Positions 1 to 6,360 of a stretch of 64,000 nt of DNA are shown piece after piece. Numbering within the stretch: the first letter of the stretch is position 1; every line of letters starts with the position of its first letter. The notes under the pieces are model-generated. The model was given only the letters and a program-made list of their open reading frames with translations. It had not been told where the DNA came from and ran no database searches. The DNA lies in NCBI GenBank assembly GCA_015056085.1, contig SVHA01000008.1, positions 1 to 64,000 on the forward strand, in the 5' to 3' direction. The position numbers and the translations under genes are program-made. Source of the DNA: Clostridiales bacterium (lineage in GTDB: Bacteria > Bacillota > Clostridia > Christensenellales > Aristaeellaceae).

Positions 1-220
1 GTTTGTCAAAATCCGCATCCTCATCCACGCAGTGCAGGAAGCCAAAGTCCACATAATCCGTGCCCAGCGTTTCCAGTTCCCACAGGAAGGTTTTCTTGAT
101 CGTCTCAAAATCGCGGCACCAGCCGTACTCACCGTTTTCGTCATATATCGCACCGAAATGGCACTGCAAAAAGACCTGCTCGGGTAGCTTCCAATAAGAC
201 AGTATGAAAACTACTGACAT
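1..220 (-). pseudogene. Aldo/keto reductase fragment, 5'-truncated and cut by the window edge
   Basis: Reading the minus strand from an ATG at 218-220 gives about 73 residues. After a short unrelated N-terminus (MSVVFILSYW) they match the middle of an aldo/keto reductase: EQVFLQCHFGAIYDENG and then TDYVDFGFLHCVDED, the usual LxTDYVDxxxxH strand. The first ~60 residues of the family barrel, including the NADPH-side strand and the catalytic Asp/Tyr region, are missing, and no ribosome binding site precedes the ATG. An 8-bp repeat GGGTAGCT occurs at 182-189 and 222-229, just where homology begins, so the break may be a small insertion or deletion scar. The 3' part lies outside the window. Confidence 0.6.
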
Positions 221-254
221 AGGGTAGCTGCCAAACAGGGTGCAACAACAAAAG

Positions 255-296
255 AATGCGTGATACTTCAGTCCCATGGGCTGGGTATCACGCATT
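255..296 (-). terminator. Intrinsic terminator after the GNAT gene
   Basis: A 12-bp perfect stem (255-266 with 285-296) closes over an 18-nt loop. It is T-rich on both outer sides (TTCTTTTG on the minus strand, TTTTTTATTTT on the plus strand), so it can act in both directions. It lies 8 nt past the GNAT stop. Confidence 0.75.
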
Positions 297-303
297 TTTT
301 ATT

Positions 304-810
304 TTAGATCGCGAAGAAGTATTTGCAGATTCTGTGCTCCTCACCCTGATAGGGGCCGATGCCTTCAAATTCCTTGATAAAGCCGCAGCGCTCCATAACC
401 TTGACGGAAGCCTTATTATCCACAAGGCAAATACCGGCGATTTTGGAGAGTCCCAGCTTGGGCATGATGACAGGTAGGAATGCCTTGACCGCCTCAGTTG
501 CATAGCCTTTCTTGGTGTAGTTTGCGCCGATGTGGTAGCCCACCTCCCAGGTGCCGTCGTCGAAGGGAACGGCTTGGACATAGCCGATGTAGGTGCCATC
601 CTTCAGTAGCACCGGGTACACCAGCGGGCCGTCGCCATTTTCATAGACACCCATCAGGAATCCCACGGTATCTGCCGCTTCTTCCACGGTTTCAAACACT
701 TCATCGGGGACGAATCGGCGGTTGTCCTCGTCCAGAGAATTCAGATGAACAGCTTCCGCCATGTCCATGGTGAACTCGGTAATGATCAGTCGTTCGGTTT
801 CGATTCTCAT
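304..810 (-). CDS. GNAT-family N-acetyltransferase (RimJ/RimL-like)
   Basis: Protein of 168 aa that probably moves an acetyl group from acetyl-CoA to an amine; the substrate is not readable. The opening METERLI-type strand (MRIETERLIITEF), the central VGYHIGANYTKKGYATEA segment (R/QxxGxG/A loop region) and the NxxSxxVMERCGF strand (residues ~133-146) are typical of RimJ/RimL-like acetyltransferases. The length is normal. The ATG at 808-810 follows GGAGGACAAT. It lies 41 nt downstream of the XRE regulator gene on the same strand, so the two may be cotranscribed, and a terminator closes the unit at 255-296. It sits in the AT-richer accessory part of the window. Confidence 0.8.
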   Translation of the reverse strand: MRIETERLIITEFTMDMAEAVHLNSLDEDNRRFVPDEVFETVEEAADTVGFLMGVYENGDGPLVYPVLLKDGTYIGYVQAVPFDDGTWEVGYHIGANYTKKGYATEAVKAFLPVIMPKLGLSKIAGICLVDNKASVKVMERCGFIKEFEGIGPYQGEEHRICKYFFAI

Positions 811-851
811 ATTGTCCTCCGCAATTGTATTATTTTGTAAATTTTGGTGCC

Positions 852-1580
852 TTAATCGTGGAGCAGACGGTACAGGTTTTGCCCGAACTCATGCCACATC
901 TCGGTCCAGGGTAGGAAAATGGCACCAATCAAGATGAGCAAAAGCAGAAGCATTCCGACCTTTTTTACTTTTTCATACAGTCCTGATGAAGCCTGCACAT
1001 TGTAAGCGCATTTGATAAACTTCCAGTTGCCAATTTCAAACTTGTCGCCCGTGACCGGTTTTGAAAGCTGCCGGGTCTCGATGAATTCGTCCGTTACGGT
1101 TACAAACAGCTGTTTTCCGTCCTTCTCCACCAAGTAAAATTCTTTGTCCAGGTTCTTGATGCCGTTGATCAATCCCGGGATACCAAAAGGGGCATCCGTC
1201 AGGAAGCCCAGGGCATTGTCTACGACCTTTTCTCCCTTTGTCAGCTTCAGCTCTCCCAGAAGCGTATGGATCTGCGCATCGGGGAATCTCTCCAGAATCA
1301 GGCGGTCCTTCTTCTGCTTTTTGCCGCCTTTTCCATAGTCGGAAAGGTTATAAACCTGCCGGATCACCTGCACATCAACCGCGCCGCCATCGTCCAGAAG
1401 ATAGTCCACGCTGACATTCAGAAGCCGTGCCAATGCTTTCAGATTTTCTACATCGGGGATGCCCTTATCCGTTTCCCACTTGGCAATGGCAGATCGGGAT
1501 ACCGTCATCTTTTCCGCAAGCTGTTCCTGGGACAGGCCGCACTGCTTTCTTGCCTCTTTGATCTTTTCGCCTAATGTCAT
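852..1580 (-). CDS. XRE-family transcriptional regulator with C-terminal membrane anchor
   Basis: Protein of 242 aa. Residues 1-65 form a Cro/C1 helix-turn-helix (LGEKIKEARKQCGLSQEQLA, then AIAKWETDKGIPDVENLKAL and LLNVSVDYLL). The middle (~80-200) looks like a PH-like/SHOCT-type globular domain, and residues ~208-228 (VGMLLLLLILIGAIFLPW) make one membrane helix, so the regulator is probably membrane-tethered. The ATG at 1578-1580 follows GGAGGTAACGGAA. The promoter at 1613-1641 carries an inverted repeat, which suggests autoregulation. Membrane-anchored XRE proteins of this layout are common in Clostridia; the signal sensed is unknown. Confidence 0.8.
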   Translation of the reverse strand: MTLGEKIKEARKQCGLSQEQLAEKMTVSRSAIAKWETDKGIPDVENLKALARLLNVSVDYLLDDGGAVDVQVIRQVYNLSDYGKGGKKQKKDRLILERFPDAQIHTLLGELKLTKGEKVVDNALGFLTDAPFGIPGLINGIKNLDKEFYLVEKDGKQLFVTVTDEFIETRQLSKPVTGDKFEIGNWKFIKCAYNVQASSGLYEKVKKVGMLLLLLILIGAIFLPWTEMWHEFGQNLYRLLHD

Positions 1581-1612
1581 TTCCGTTACCTCCGACAGTT
1601 TATCTTGGTTTC

Positions 1613-1641
1613 ATTGTACAGAGAAGTGTGTCTGTACGCAA
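1613..1641 (-). promoter_or_regulatory. Promoter and inverted-repeat operator of the XRE gene
   Basis: On the minus strand: -35 TTGCGT (1636-1641), 17-nt spacer, -10 TACAAT (1613-1618). A 7-bp inverted repeat GTACAGA/TCTGTAC (1616-1622 and 1631-1637, 8-nt gap) fills the spacer. This is a typical place for an HTH repressor to bind, probably the XRE protein itself. Confidence 0.6.
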
Positions 1642-1688
1642 GAAACTGCCTGTGACAGGGTTGTTACGCTTCGTGACAATGGCGATTC

Positions 1689-1898
1689 TCAGTCCTTTTG
1701 ATACTCCAGAATATCTCCCGCTTCGCAGTCCAGGGCCTCGCAGATCGCCGCGAGCGTGGTGAACCGGACAGCAGTAACTTTGTTGTTTTTGATCTTGGAC
1801 AGGTTTACATTGGAAATGCCCACCCGCTCGGCAAGCTCGTTCAGGGACATTTTCCGCTCCACCATCATCCGATCCAGTCGAAGAACGATTTTTCCCAT
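1689..1898 (-). CDS. Small XRE/Cro-type DNA-binding protein (YozG-like)
   Basis: A 69-aa stand-alone helix-turn-helix protein (MGKIVLRLDRMMVERKMSLN, then LAERVGISNVNLSKIKNNK, ending in LDCEAGDILEYQ). I chose the ATG at 1896-1898 because AGAGG lies 8 nt before it; the GTG at 1905-1907 would overlap that site. Its start is 12 nt past the stop of the DUF2975 gene. This DUF2975 + short HTH pair is widespread in Bacillota (YoaS/YozG in B. subtilis) and has no firm function. It probably regulates the pair from the shared promoter upstream of the DUF2975 gene. Confidence 0.8.
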   Translation of the reverse strand: MGKIVLRLDRMMVERKMSLNELAERVGISNVNLSKIKNNKVTAVRFTTLAAICEALDCEAGDILEYQKD

Positions 1899-1910
1899 AC
1901 CCCGCACCTC

Positions 1911-2480
1911 TTACAGCAGACCATCCACATCTTTTTCAAGTTCTATGCCGTGGGCGAAGAACTGCGTAATGCAAAGAACAACGATGCCGATGACAAAGCC
2001 TTCAAAGCTATTGGAGATTTCCGCAACTTCAACACCGATAAAGATTCTTGCAATAACACTCATAACAAAGCCAACAACGGGAACTGCGATGGAAAAGATT
2101 CCGATTTCACGGAACATCCGCACATTGTCCGGTTGGAAAGGCGTTGTTCCCTCGGATTTCTTGATAATCAAATGCAGATTTCTGAAAATCATAGCCATAA
2201 GTGCGAGGATCAGTGTTGCGCCGATGCCGAACAGGAAAAGTGCCGTCATATCAATTTGTCCGTTTGTGACAGCAGCTTGAATCTCAAAACCGTAAACAGA
2301 CAGATCTGCACCGCAGCATTCCTTGGCATCGTAGCCGATGAAGTAGCCGACCCAATCAGGATTGACCAATGCGCAGACCGTTGCAACCAACATTAAACCT
2401 GATCCAACCCACTGGAATACCTCCACGATCTTCGTAACGATTTTCGCCATATTGCCAATAAATTTGCTGAAGTTTTTCAT
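1911..2480 (-). CDS. DUF2975 family four-helix membrane protein
   Basis: Protein of 189 aa with four predicted membrane helices: residues ~23-46 (from WVGSGLMLVATVCALV), ~90-110 (MTALFLFGIGATLILALMAM), ~137-160 (IGIFSIAVPVVGFVMSVIAR) and ~168-190. It matches the DUF2975 layout, whose members usually sit next to a short HTH gene, as here. The ATG at 2478-2480 has GGAGG 8 nt upstream; an earlier in-frame ATG at 2520-2522 lacks a good site. The function is unknown. The gene is divergent from the nitroreductase gene and shares a 150-bp AT-rich control region with it. Confidence 0.75.
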   Translation of the reverse strand: MKNFSKFIGNMAKIVTKIVEVFQWVGSGLMLVATVCALVNPDWVGYFIGYDAKECCGADLSVYGFEIQAAVTNGQIDMTALFLFGIGATLILALMAMIFRNLHLIIKKSEGTTPFQPDNVRMFREIGIFSIAVPVVGFVMSVIARIFIGVEVAEISNSFEGFVIGIVVLCITQFFAHGIELEKDVDGLL

Positions 2481-2512
2481 TGTACATACCTCCAAAGGTT
2501 TTTGATAGATAA

Positions 2513-2541
2513 AGCATAGCACTATTCTTAATGTTTGTCAA
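2513..2541 (-). promoter_or_regulatory. Promoter of the DUF2975-HTH operon
   Basis: Minus strand -35 TTGACA (2536-2541), 17-nt spacer, -10 TATGCT (2513-2518). CATTAA-containing repeats surround it (see the finding on the divergent control region). Confidence 0.6.
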
Positions 2542-2576
2542 TCTATTTTTAATGTTCTGCATTAAATATAATGCGT

Positions 2577-2605
2577 TTGACATTAAAAATATTTCGCGTT
2601 ATAAT
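2577..2605 (+). promoter_or_regulatory. Promoter of the nitroreductase gene
   Basis: Perfect consensus -35 TTGACA (2577-2582), 17-nt spacer and -10 TATAAT (2600-2605), 28 nt before the start codon. Confidence 0.8.
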
Positions 2606-2632
2606 AATGAAAACAGCAAGGGAGGGTTTGTC

Positions 2633-3391
2633 ATGAATGAAATGGAGTATCAAATGATCTTCAAACGAAAGTCCTTTCATTTATTCAAGGACATCGGGCA
2701 TCTATCGGATATGGAACTGGCTCAGATTGAAGAAACCTTTCATTCCTGCCGACCACTGTTCCCGCAAATCAAAGTAGATATGAAGATCGTTCCAGCAAAT
2801 CAGACCACCTGCAAGCGGGGACAGGAATACTGCATCTTGCTCTACAGCGAAAAGAAGGAGGGGTATCTCCCCAATATCGGATACATTGGGGAGCAGTTGG
2901 ATCTGTATCTTGCTTCTCGGAATATCGGTGCCTTGTGGTTTGGGATCGGCAAAACAGAGGAACAGTCCCATAACGGTCTGGATTTTGTTATCATGATCGC
3001 CATTGCGGAAATGCCCCAGGACAAGTTCCGAAAGAATATGTTCAAGAGTAAGCGGAAATCGCTGGATGAAGTGTGGCATGGCGAGTATTACAACAATATC
3101 GGCAATATCGCCCGGTTCGCTCCCAGCGCCTGCAATACACAGCCATGGATCGTTGAAGCGACGCAGACAGGGCTGTCTGTTTACAGATACAAGAAGCTCG
3201 GAAAGCGGGGCATCATGCCTGCCGCAATGGTGACGCACTATAACAGGATCGATATCGGCATCTTTCTGCTGTTCCTGGAATTATGCCTGAAGCACGAGGG
3301 GATCGGCTTTGAAAGGACCCTGATGTCCGATACCGGCGATGAAGAAAAGACCGTGATTGCAATATATCAGCTCCAAGATCCCAAATGTTAA
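2633..3391 (+). CDS. Nitroreductase family protein (TM1586-type)
   Basis: Protein of 252 aa resembling the TM1586-like nitroreductases: fused half-domains with RKSFHLFK near the N-terminus, the LDLYLASRNIGALWFGIGKT segment (~85-110) and the ARFAPSACNTQPWIVEA flavin-binding segment (~155-172; compare the PSaxNxQPW motif). It probably binds FMN and reduces small electrophiles; the substrate is unknown. The ATG at 2633 has GGAGGG 6 nt upstream. The gene has a strong promoter and is divergent from the DUF2975-HTH pair, which may regulate it. The ORF is open further upstream, but no other start has a binding site. Confidence 0.75.
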   Translation: MNEMEYQMIFKRKSFHLFKDIGHLSDMELAQIEETFHSCRPLFPQIKVDMKIVPANQTTCKRGQEYCILLYSEKKEGYLPNIGYIGEQLDLYLASRNIGALWFGIGKTEEQSHNGLDFVIMIAIAEMPQDKFRKNMFKSKRKSLDEVWHGEYYNNIGNIARFAPSACNTQPWIVEATQTGLSVYRYKKLGKRGIMPAAMVTHYNRIDIGIFLLFLELCLKHEGIGFERTLMSDTGDEEKTVIAIYQLQDPKC

Positions 3392-3523
3392 TTTCCGTTG
3401 CGGAATTGCAAGGTGAAATCGGTAGACTATATGCCCACTTCCCGCTATGTTTTCTGAACTACTTGGTTAATTTCTTTATTCACTCTGATTCTACCTTATC
3501 CACCAATAATTGCGCAGAATTTT

Positions 3524-3579
3524 CTATTGTGGACGATAACTGGGCTATTGTGGACGATTGCAGTAAACGTCCACAATAG
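3524..3579. repeat. Three-copy CTATTGTGGACGAT motif with hairpin
   Basis: CTATTGTGGACGAT occurs at 3524-3537 and again at 3545-3558, exactly 21 bp apart. The inverse CGTCCACAATAG at 3568-3579 pairs with the second copy as a 12-bp perfect stem. It may be a protein-binding site or a recombination site; nothing fixes its role. The rest of 3392-3640 shows no convincing gene. Confidence 0.6.
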
Positions 3580-3642
3580 GGAGGGTTTTAAGGAAAAAAG
3601 TAGAATTTTAGCAGAAAAAGTTCCCCAGATAAAGAGAAAAAA

Positions 3643-3671
3643 GGCCGGACAGGGTCAATCCCTATCCGGCC
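3643..3671 (-). terminator. Intrinsic terminator-like hairpin
   Basis: A 12-bp stem with one mismatch (3643-3654 with 3660-3671). It is followed on the minus strand by TTTTTTCTC. It could end transcription coming leftwards from tRNA-Trp, or be a leftover of lost genes. Confidence 0.6.
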
Positions 3672-3767
3672 AAATGACGCCGTATATTCGATTTCTTGCG
3701 CCATAAGGGTTACTTTTGTCGCTATAGCCCTATATTCTGACGCTTTATCAGTCTATAAGTGCAAAAA

Positions 3768-3804
3768 TAATCACCCATGCTTTGTATCAAAACATGAGTG
3801 ATTA
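3768..3804 (-). terminator. Original terminator of tRNA-Trp, now displaced
   Basis: Stem of 3768-3778 with 3794-3804 (one mismatch) followed on the minus strand by ATTTTTGC. It directly abuts the displaced tRNA-Trp 3' repeat (3807-3859). Before the element inserted, this would have been the tRNA terminator. Confidence 0.65.
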
Positions 3805-3806
3805 GG

Positions 3807-3859
3807 TGGCAGGGGCAGAAGGACTCGAACCCTCAACAAAGGTTTTGGAGACCCACGTG
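3807..3859 (-). repeat. Left attachment repeat (displaced 3' part of tRNA-Trp)
   Basis: These 53 bp are identical to 5085-5137, the 3' part of the intact tRNA-Trp gene from the anticodon arm to the CCA end. After one mismatch a further TACC also matches, then the sequences diverge. This is the typical scar of tyrosine-recombinase integration into a tRNA gene. Confidence 0.9.
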
Positions 3860-3874
3860 GTACCGCTTGAAATA

Positions 3875-3903
3875 TTGACACAGTTTGTGTGTTGGTGTAT
3901 ACT
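3875..3903 (+). promoter_or_regulatory. Promoter of the chimeric recombinase gene
   Basis: -35 TTGACA (3875-3880), 17-nt spacer, -10 TATACT (3898-3903), starting 15 bp inside the left attachment repeat. It would transcribe the signal-peptide/integrase fusion. Confidence 0.75.
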
Positions 3904-3982
3904 CTTCAAAGAAAAAACCTTGAGATTGTGGATAATATGTTCAATGAAGTTGTACAGCAATTTGAGAAAGGAAGGAATTGGT

Positions 3983-5044
3983 ATGAAGAAGGTGTTTGCA
4001 TTTTTGCTGGCTGTGATGCTACTGACAAGCGTTGCCTGCGCATGGGCAGAGGGAACGACCGAAGAAGCGGTTGAAATTACCTTTCAGGGTATTCCGTGGG
4101 GCAGCAGCATAGAAGAAGTAACAAGCTGGGCAAAAGAGAATGGATTTCAGAGCGTTTATATTGGGTCGACCTTCTCAACTGCATCATTTCTGGATGACAG
4201 GCTGATTACATCCATCAAGGCTCTGAAAGGGTTTGAAATCGCTTCTATGCCTATTGATGCGATAACTGCTGTGGATATTCAAAGGTATGTAAATGACCTT
4301 GCAAAGCGCGGATATGGGCTGTCTACGATCAAGAAGCAAATGCGGATCGTAACTGCACCGCTGAAACAGGCGGCTGCTCTGCACCTGATCCCGGCGAATC
4401 CGGCAGTCGGAATCCGTCTCCCGGCACGAAGTAACATTCGCCAGACAAACCAGAGCGCGGAAGCCTATTCGCCGGACGAACAGCACGCCTTGAATGAAGT
4501 GCTTGCCACGATGGAACGGAAAGGCTATGCCGCAATTTCACTGATGCTTGAAACGGGTTTGCGTGCCGGAGAAGTGCTCGCGCTGCGCTGGAGGGATATT
4601 CAGCTATCGCGGCGGAGGCTCATTGTTCGCGCAACGGTTGTGAGATTGGCAAACAAAAAACAGTCCTATGTGCAGGACTGTGCGAAAAGTGAAAGCAGCA
4701 ACCGAACAATACCGTTAACGCCTGCGGCTGTTTCGCTCTTGGCTGGATTACAGGAACGGCAGCAGAGCGAATGGGTCTTTGTGGGGGATGACGGCCAACG
4801 GCTTTCCTATGAAGCCTTACGCTATCAAACGCAATGCTTGTGCAGGGAGGCAAACGTGGAATACCGGGGCGAACACGTCTTTCGGCACACCTTTGCGACG
4901 AACTGCTATTACAAGGGCATAGATATTAAAATTTTATCAAATTTGCTCGGTCACGCCGATGTGAACATAACATACAACATTTATGTGCATTTATACGGCG
5001 ACGGCTTTGAAGCAATGTACGATGCTCTTGTGAGAAATACATAA
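3983..5044 (+). CDS. Chimeric protein: secreted-protein N-terminus fused in frame to a tyrosine recombinase
   Basis: Protein of 353 aa with two unrelated parts. Residues 1-~25 are a signal peptide (MKKVFAFLLAVMLLTSVACA, then WAEG) and ~26-85 continue as a small secreted-type domain (ITFQGIPWGSSIEEVTSW). From ~95 (PIDAITAVDIQRYVNDLA) to the end it is a phage-type integrase: the core-binding domain without its first part, then the catalytic domain with Arg (TGLRAGEVLALRW), HxxR (HVFRHTFATN), His (LLGHADVNIT) and the Tyr nucleophile (YNIYVHL), all present. The AP2-like arm-binding domain is missing. The ATG at 3983 follows AAGGAAGG. It is the only gene between the tRNA-Trp repeats, so a deletion probably joined an element cargo gene to int. 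Whether the protein is exported, inactive or still a recombinase is unknown. Confidence 0.8.
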   Translation: MKKVFAFLLAVMLLTSVACAWAEGTTEEAVEITFQGIPWGSSIEEVTSWAKENGFQSVYIGSTFSTASFLDDRLITSIKALKGFEIASMPIDAITAVDIQRYVNDLAKRGYGLSTIKKQMRIVTAPLKQAAALHLIPANPAVGIRLPARSNIRQTNQSAEAYSPDEQHALNEVLATMERKGYAAISLMLETGLRAGEVLALRWRDIQLSRRRLIVRATVVRLANKKQSYVQDCAKSESSNRTIPLTPAAVSLLAGLQERQQSEWVFVGDDGQRLSYEALRYQTQCLCREANVEYRGEHVFRHTFATNCYYKGIDIKILSNLLGHADVNITYNIYVHLYGDGFEAMYDALVRNT

Positions 5045-5047
5045 AAA

Positions 5048-5078
5048 GAGAAGCAATTCTTTGTCAGAACTGCTTCTC
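5048..5078 (-). terminator. Terminator shared by recombinase gene and tRNA-Trp
   Basis: An 8-bp perfect stem GAGAAGCA/TGCTTCTC (5048-5055, 5071-5078), with TTTTTATG on the minus strand. It lies 6 nt before the tRNA-Trp 3' end in the direction of tRNA transcription and directly after the recombinase stop. The element thus brought a replacement terminator for the tRNA it split. Confidence 0.8.
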
Positions 5079-5084
5079 TCGCTT

Positions 5085-5158
5085 TGGCAGGGGCAGAAGG
5101 ACTCGAACCCTCAACAAAGGTTTTGGAGACCCACGTGTTACCATTACACCATGCCCCT
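5085..5158 (-). tRNA. tRNA-Trp (anticodon CCA), CCA end encoded
   Basis: Read on the minus strand: acceptor AGGGGCA pairs with TGCCCCT, discriminator G, and the CCA end is encoded (5085-5087). The D-arm GTGTAATGGTAACAC, anticodon loop with CCA in GTCTCCAAAAC, and T-arm GGGTTCGAGTCC are all present. Bases 5085-5137 are duplicated at 3807-3859 as the other half of the integration scar, so the intact tRNA gene now has its 3' half from the element. Its promoter is at 5180-5208. Confidence 0.95.
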
Positions 5159-5179
5159 TTGTTCTTGCGAACATGAGGT

Positions 5180-5208
5180 ATTATACTGCACAAACGGCGG
5201 ATTGTCAA
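5180..5208 (-). promoter_or_regulatory. Promoter of tRNA-Trp
   Basis: Minus strand -35 TTGACA (5203-5208), 17-nt spacer, -10 TATAAT (5180-5185), a perfect consensus. Confidence 0.85.
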
Positions 5209-5336
5209 GGGGGATTTGCGCATTTTAGTGCGATTGCGGAAAAATCAGCGGAAAAATGGGAAAGGCGGGCCTGTTTTCCGGATTTCATGAAGGCAGCGGA
5301 TTTTTTGCGGAATGGCCCCCCTTTCCGGGAAAAATG

Positions 5337-5345
5337 TGGTATACT
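5337..5345 (+). promoter_or_regulatory. Extended -10 promoter of the oxidoreductase gene
   Basis: TGGTATACT fits the extended -10 form, 37 nt before the start codon. No good -35 is visible. Confidence 0.45.
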
Positions 5346-5382
5346 GGGGGCATCAGGATTCATCCGCAGAAGGAGAAGCGCC

Positions 5383-6360
5383 ATGATTCGCTTTGCGACC
5401 ATCGGAACCAATCAGATTGTGGACAAGCTGCTGGCTGCGGCGGCCCACTGCCCTGCCCTCGTTCATTCGGCGGTGTATTCCCGCCGGGAGGACACCGGCG
5501 CCGCTTTTGCCTTAAAGCACGGCTGCAGCCGGGTTTTCACCAGCCTGGAGGCCCTCGCCAGTGACCCGGACATCGATGCGGTGTACATCGCCAGCCCCAA
5601 CCTGTGCCACAAGGAGCAGGCTCTGCTGATGCTGCAGGCGGACAAGCACGTTCTGTGCGAAAAACCTATCGCCCTGACGGCGGCAGACTTTGAGGAGATG
5701 CTTTCTGCCGCCAGGGAGCATCACGTCGTGCTGATGGAGGCCATGCGGCCGCTCCATGCGCCGGGTCTGCAGACCGTGCAGGAACTGCTGCCCCGGCTGG
5801 GGAAAATCCGCCGGGCGACGCTGCAGTTCTGCCAGTATTCCAGCCGGTATGACAAGTTCCGGGCAGGCATTGTGGAAAACGCCTTCGACCCCTCGCTGGG
5901 CAACGGTGCGCTGATGGACATCGGCATTTACCCCCTGCAGGTGATGGAGGCGCTGTTCGGCCTGCCCCGGCAAATGACGGGCGCATCGGTGTTTCTGCCC
6001 ACCGGGGTGGACGGCGAAGGAACGCTGCTGGCGGCCTATGATGAGATGCTGTGCGAGGTGGTGTACAGCAAAATCACCCAAGGGCAGACGCCCAGCCAGA
6101 TTCAGGGGGAAGACGGCGTGCTGCTGATCAGCGGCGTGAACTGCATTACGGAAGTGACCCACCTCCCCCGCCGGGGTGAAAAGACGGTTTATCAGGTTGA
6201 TTTGCCCAATGGCGGCGACATGGTGTGCGAACTGGAATCCTTTGTGCGGCAGATTGAAAACGGCGGCATGGAGGAAGAGTGGATCGCCCACAGCCGGAAT
6301 GTGATGGCGCTGCTGGACGACGCAAGGAAAATGATGGGGATTGATTTTGTGAGGAAGTGA
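5383..6360 (+). CDS. Gfo/Idh/MocA family NAD(P)-dependent oxidoreductase
   Basis: Protein of 325 aa with an N-terminal Rossmann fold (MIRFATIGTNQIVDKLLAA; the glycine loop is GTNQI rather than GxGxxG) and the family dinucleotide-binding segment HVLCEKPIALTAADFEEML (~89-107), where EKP carries the catalytic-site Lys. The C-terminal half (NGALMDIGIYPLQVMEALFG, ~185-204) is the usual substrate-binding sheet. Substrates of the family are sugars, inositols and related polyols; the specific one cannot be told. The ATG at 5383 follows AGGAGAAGCGCC; the upstream extension of the reading frame reads into the tRNA promoter and is not real. A second member of the family lies at 13919-14899. Confidence 0.85.
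   Translation: MIRFATIGTNQIVDKLLAAAAHCPALVHSAVYSRREDTGAAFALKHGCSRVFTSLEALASDPDIDAVYIASPNLCHKEQALLMLQADKHVLCEKPIALTAADFEEMLSAAREHHVVLMEAMRPLHAPGLQTVQELLPRLGKIRRATLQFCQYSSRYDKFRAGIVENAFDPSLGNGALMDIGIYPLQVMEALFGLPRQMTGASVFLPTGVDGEGTLLAAYDEMLCEVVYSKITQGQTPSQIQGEDGVLLISGVNCITEVTHLPRRGEKTVYQVDLPNGGDMVCELESFVRQIENGGMEEEWIAHSRNVMALLDDARKMMGIDFVRK

Noticed and set aside
3385-3579. 64-residue frame after the nitroreductase
   Set aside because: No binding site, overlaps the nitroreductase end and no recognisable domain; the repeat motif in it is better seen as DNA structure.
3806-3982. N-terminal extension of the recombinase frame starting inside the tRNA-Trp repeat
   Set aside because: It would translate the attachment repeat and the promoter; no ribosome binding site is present. 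The ATG at 3983 has one.
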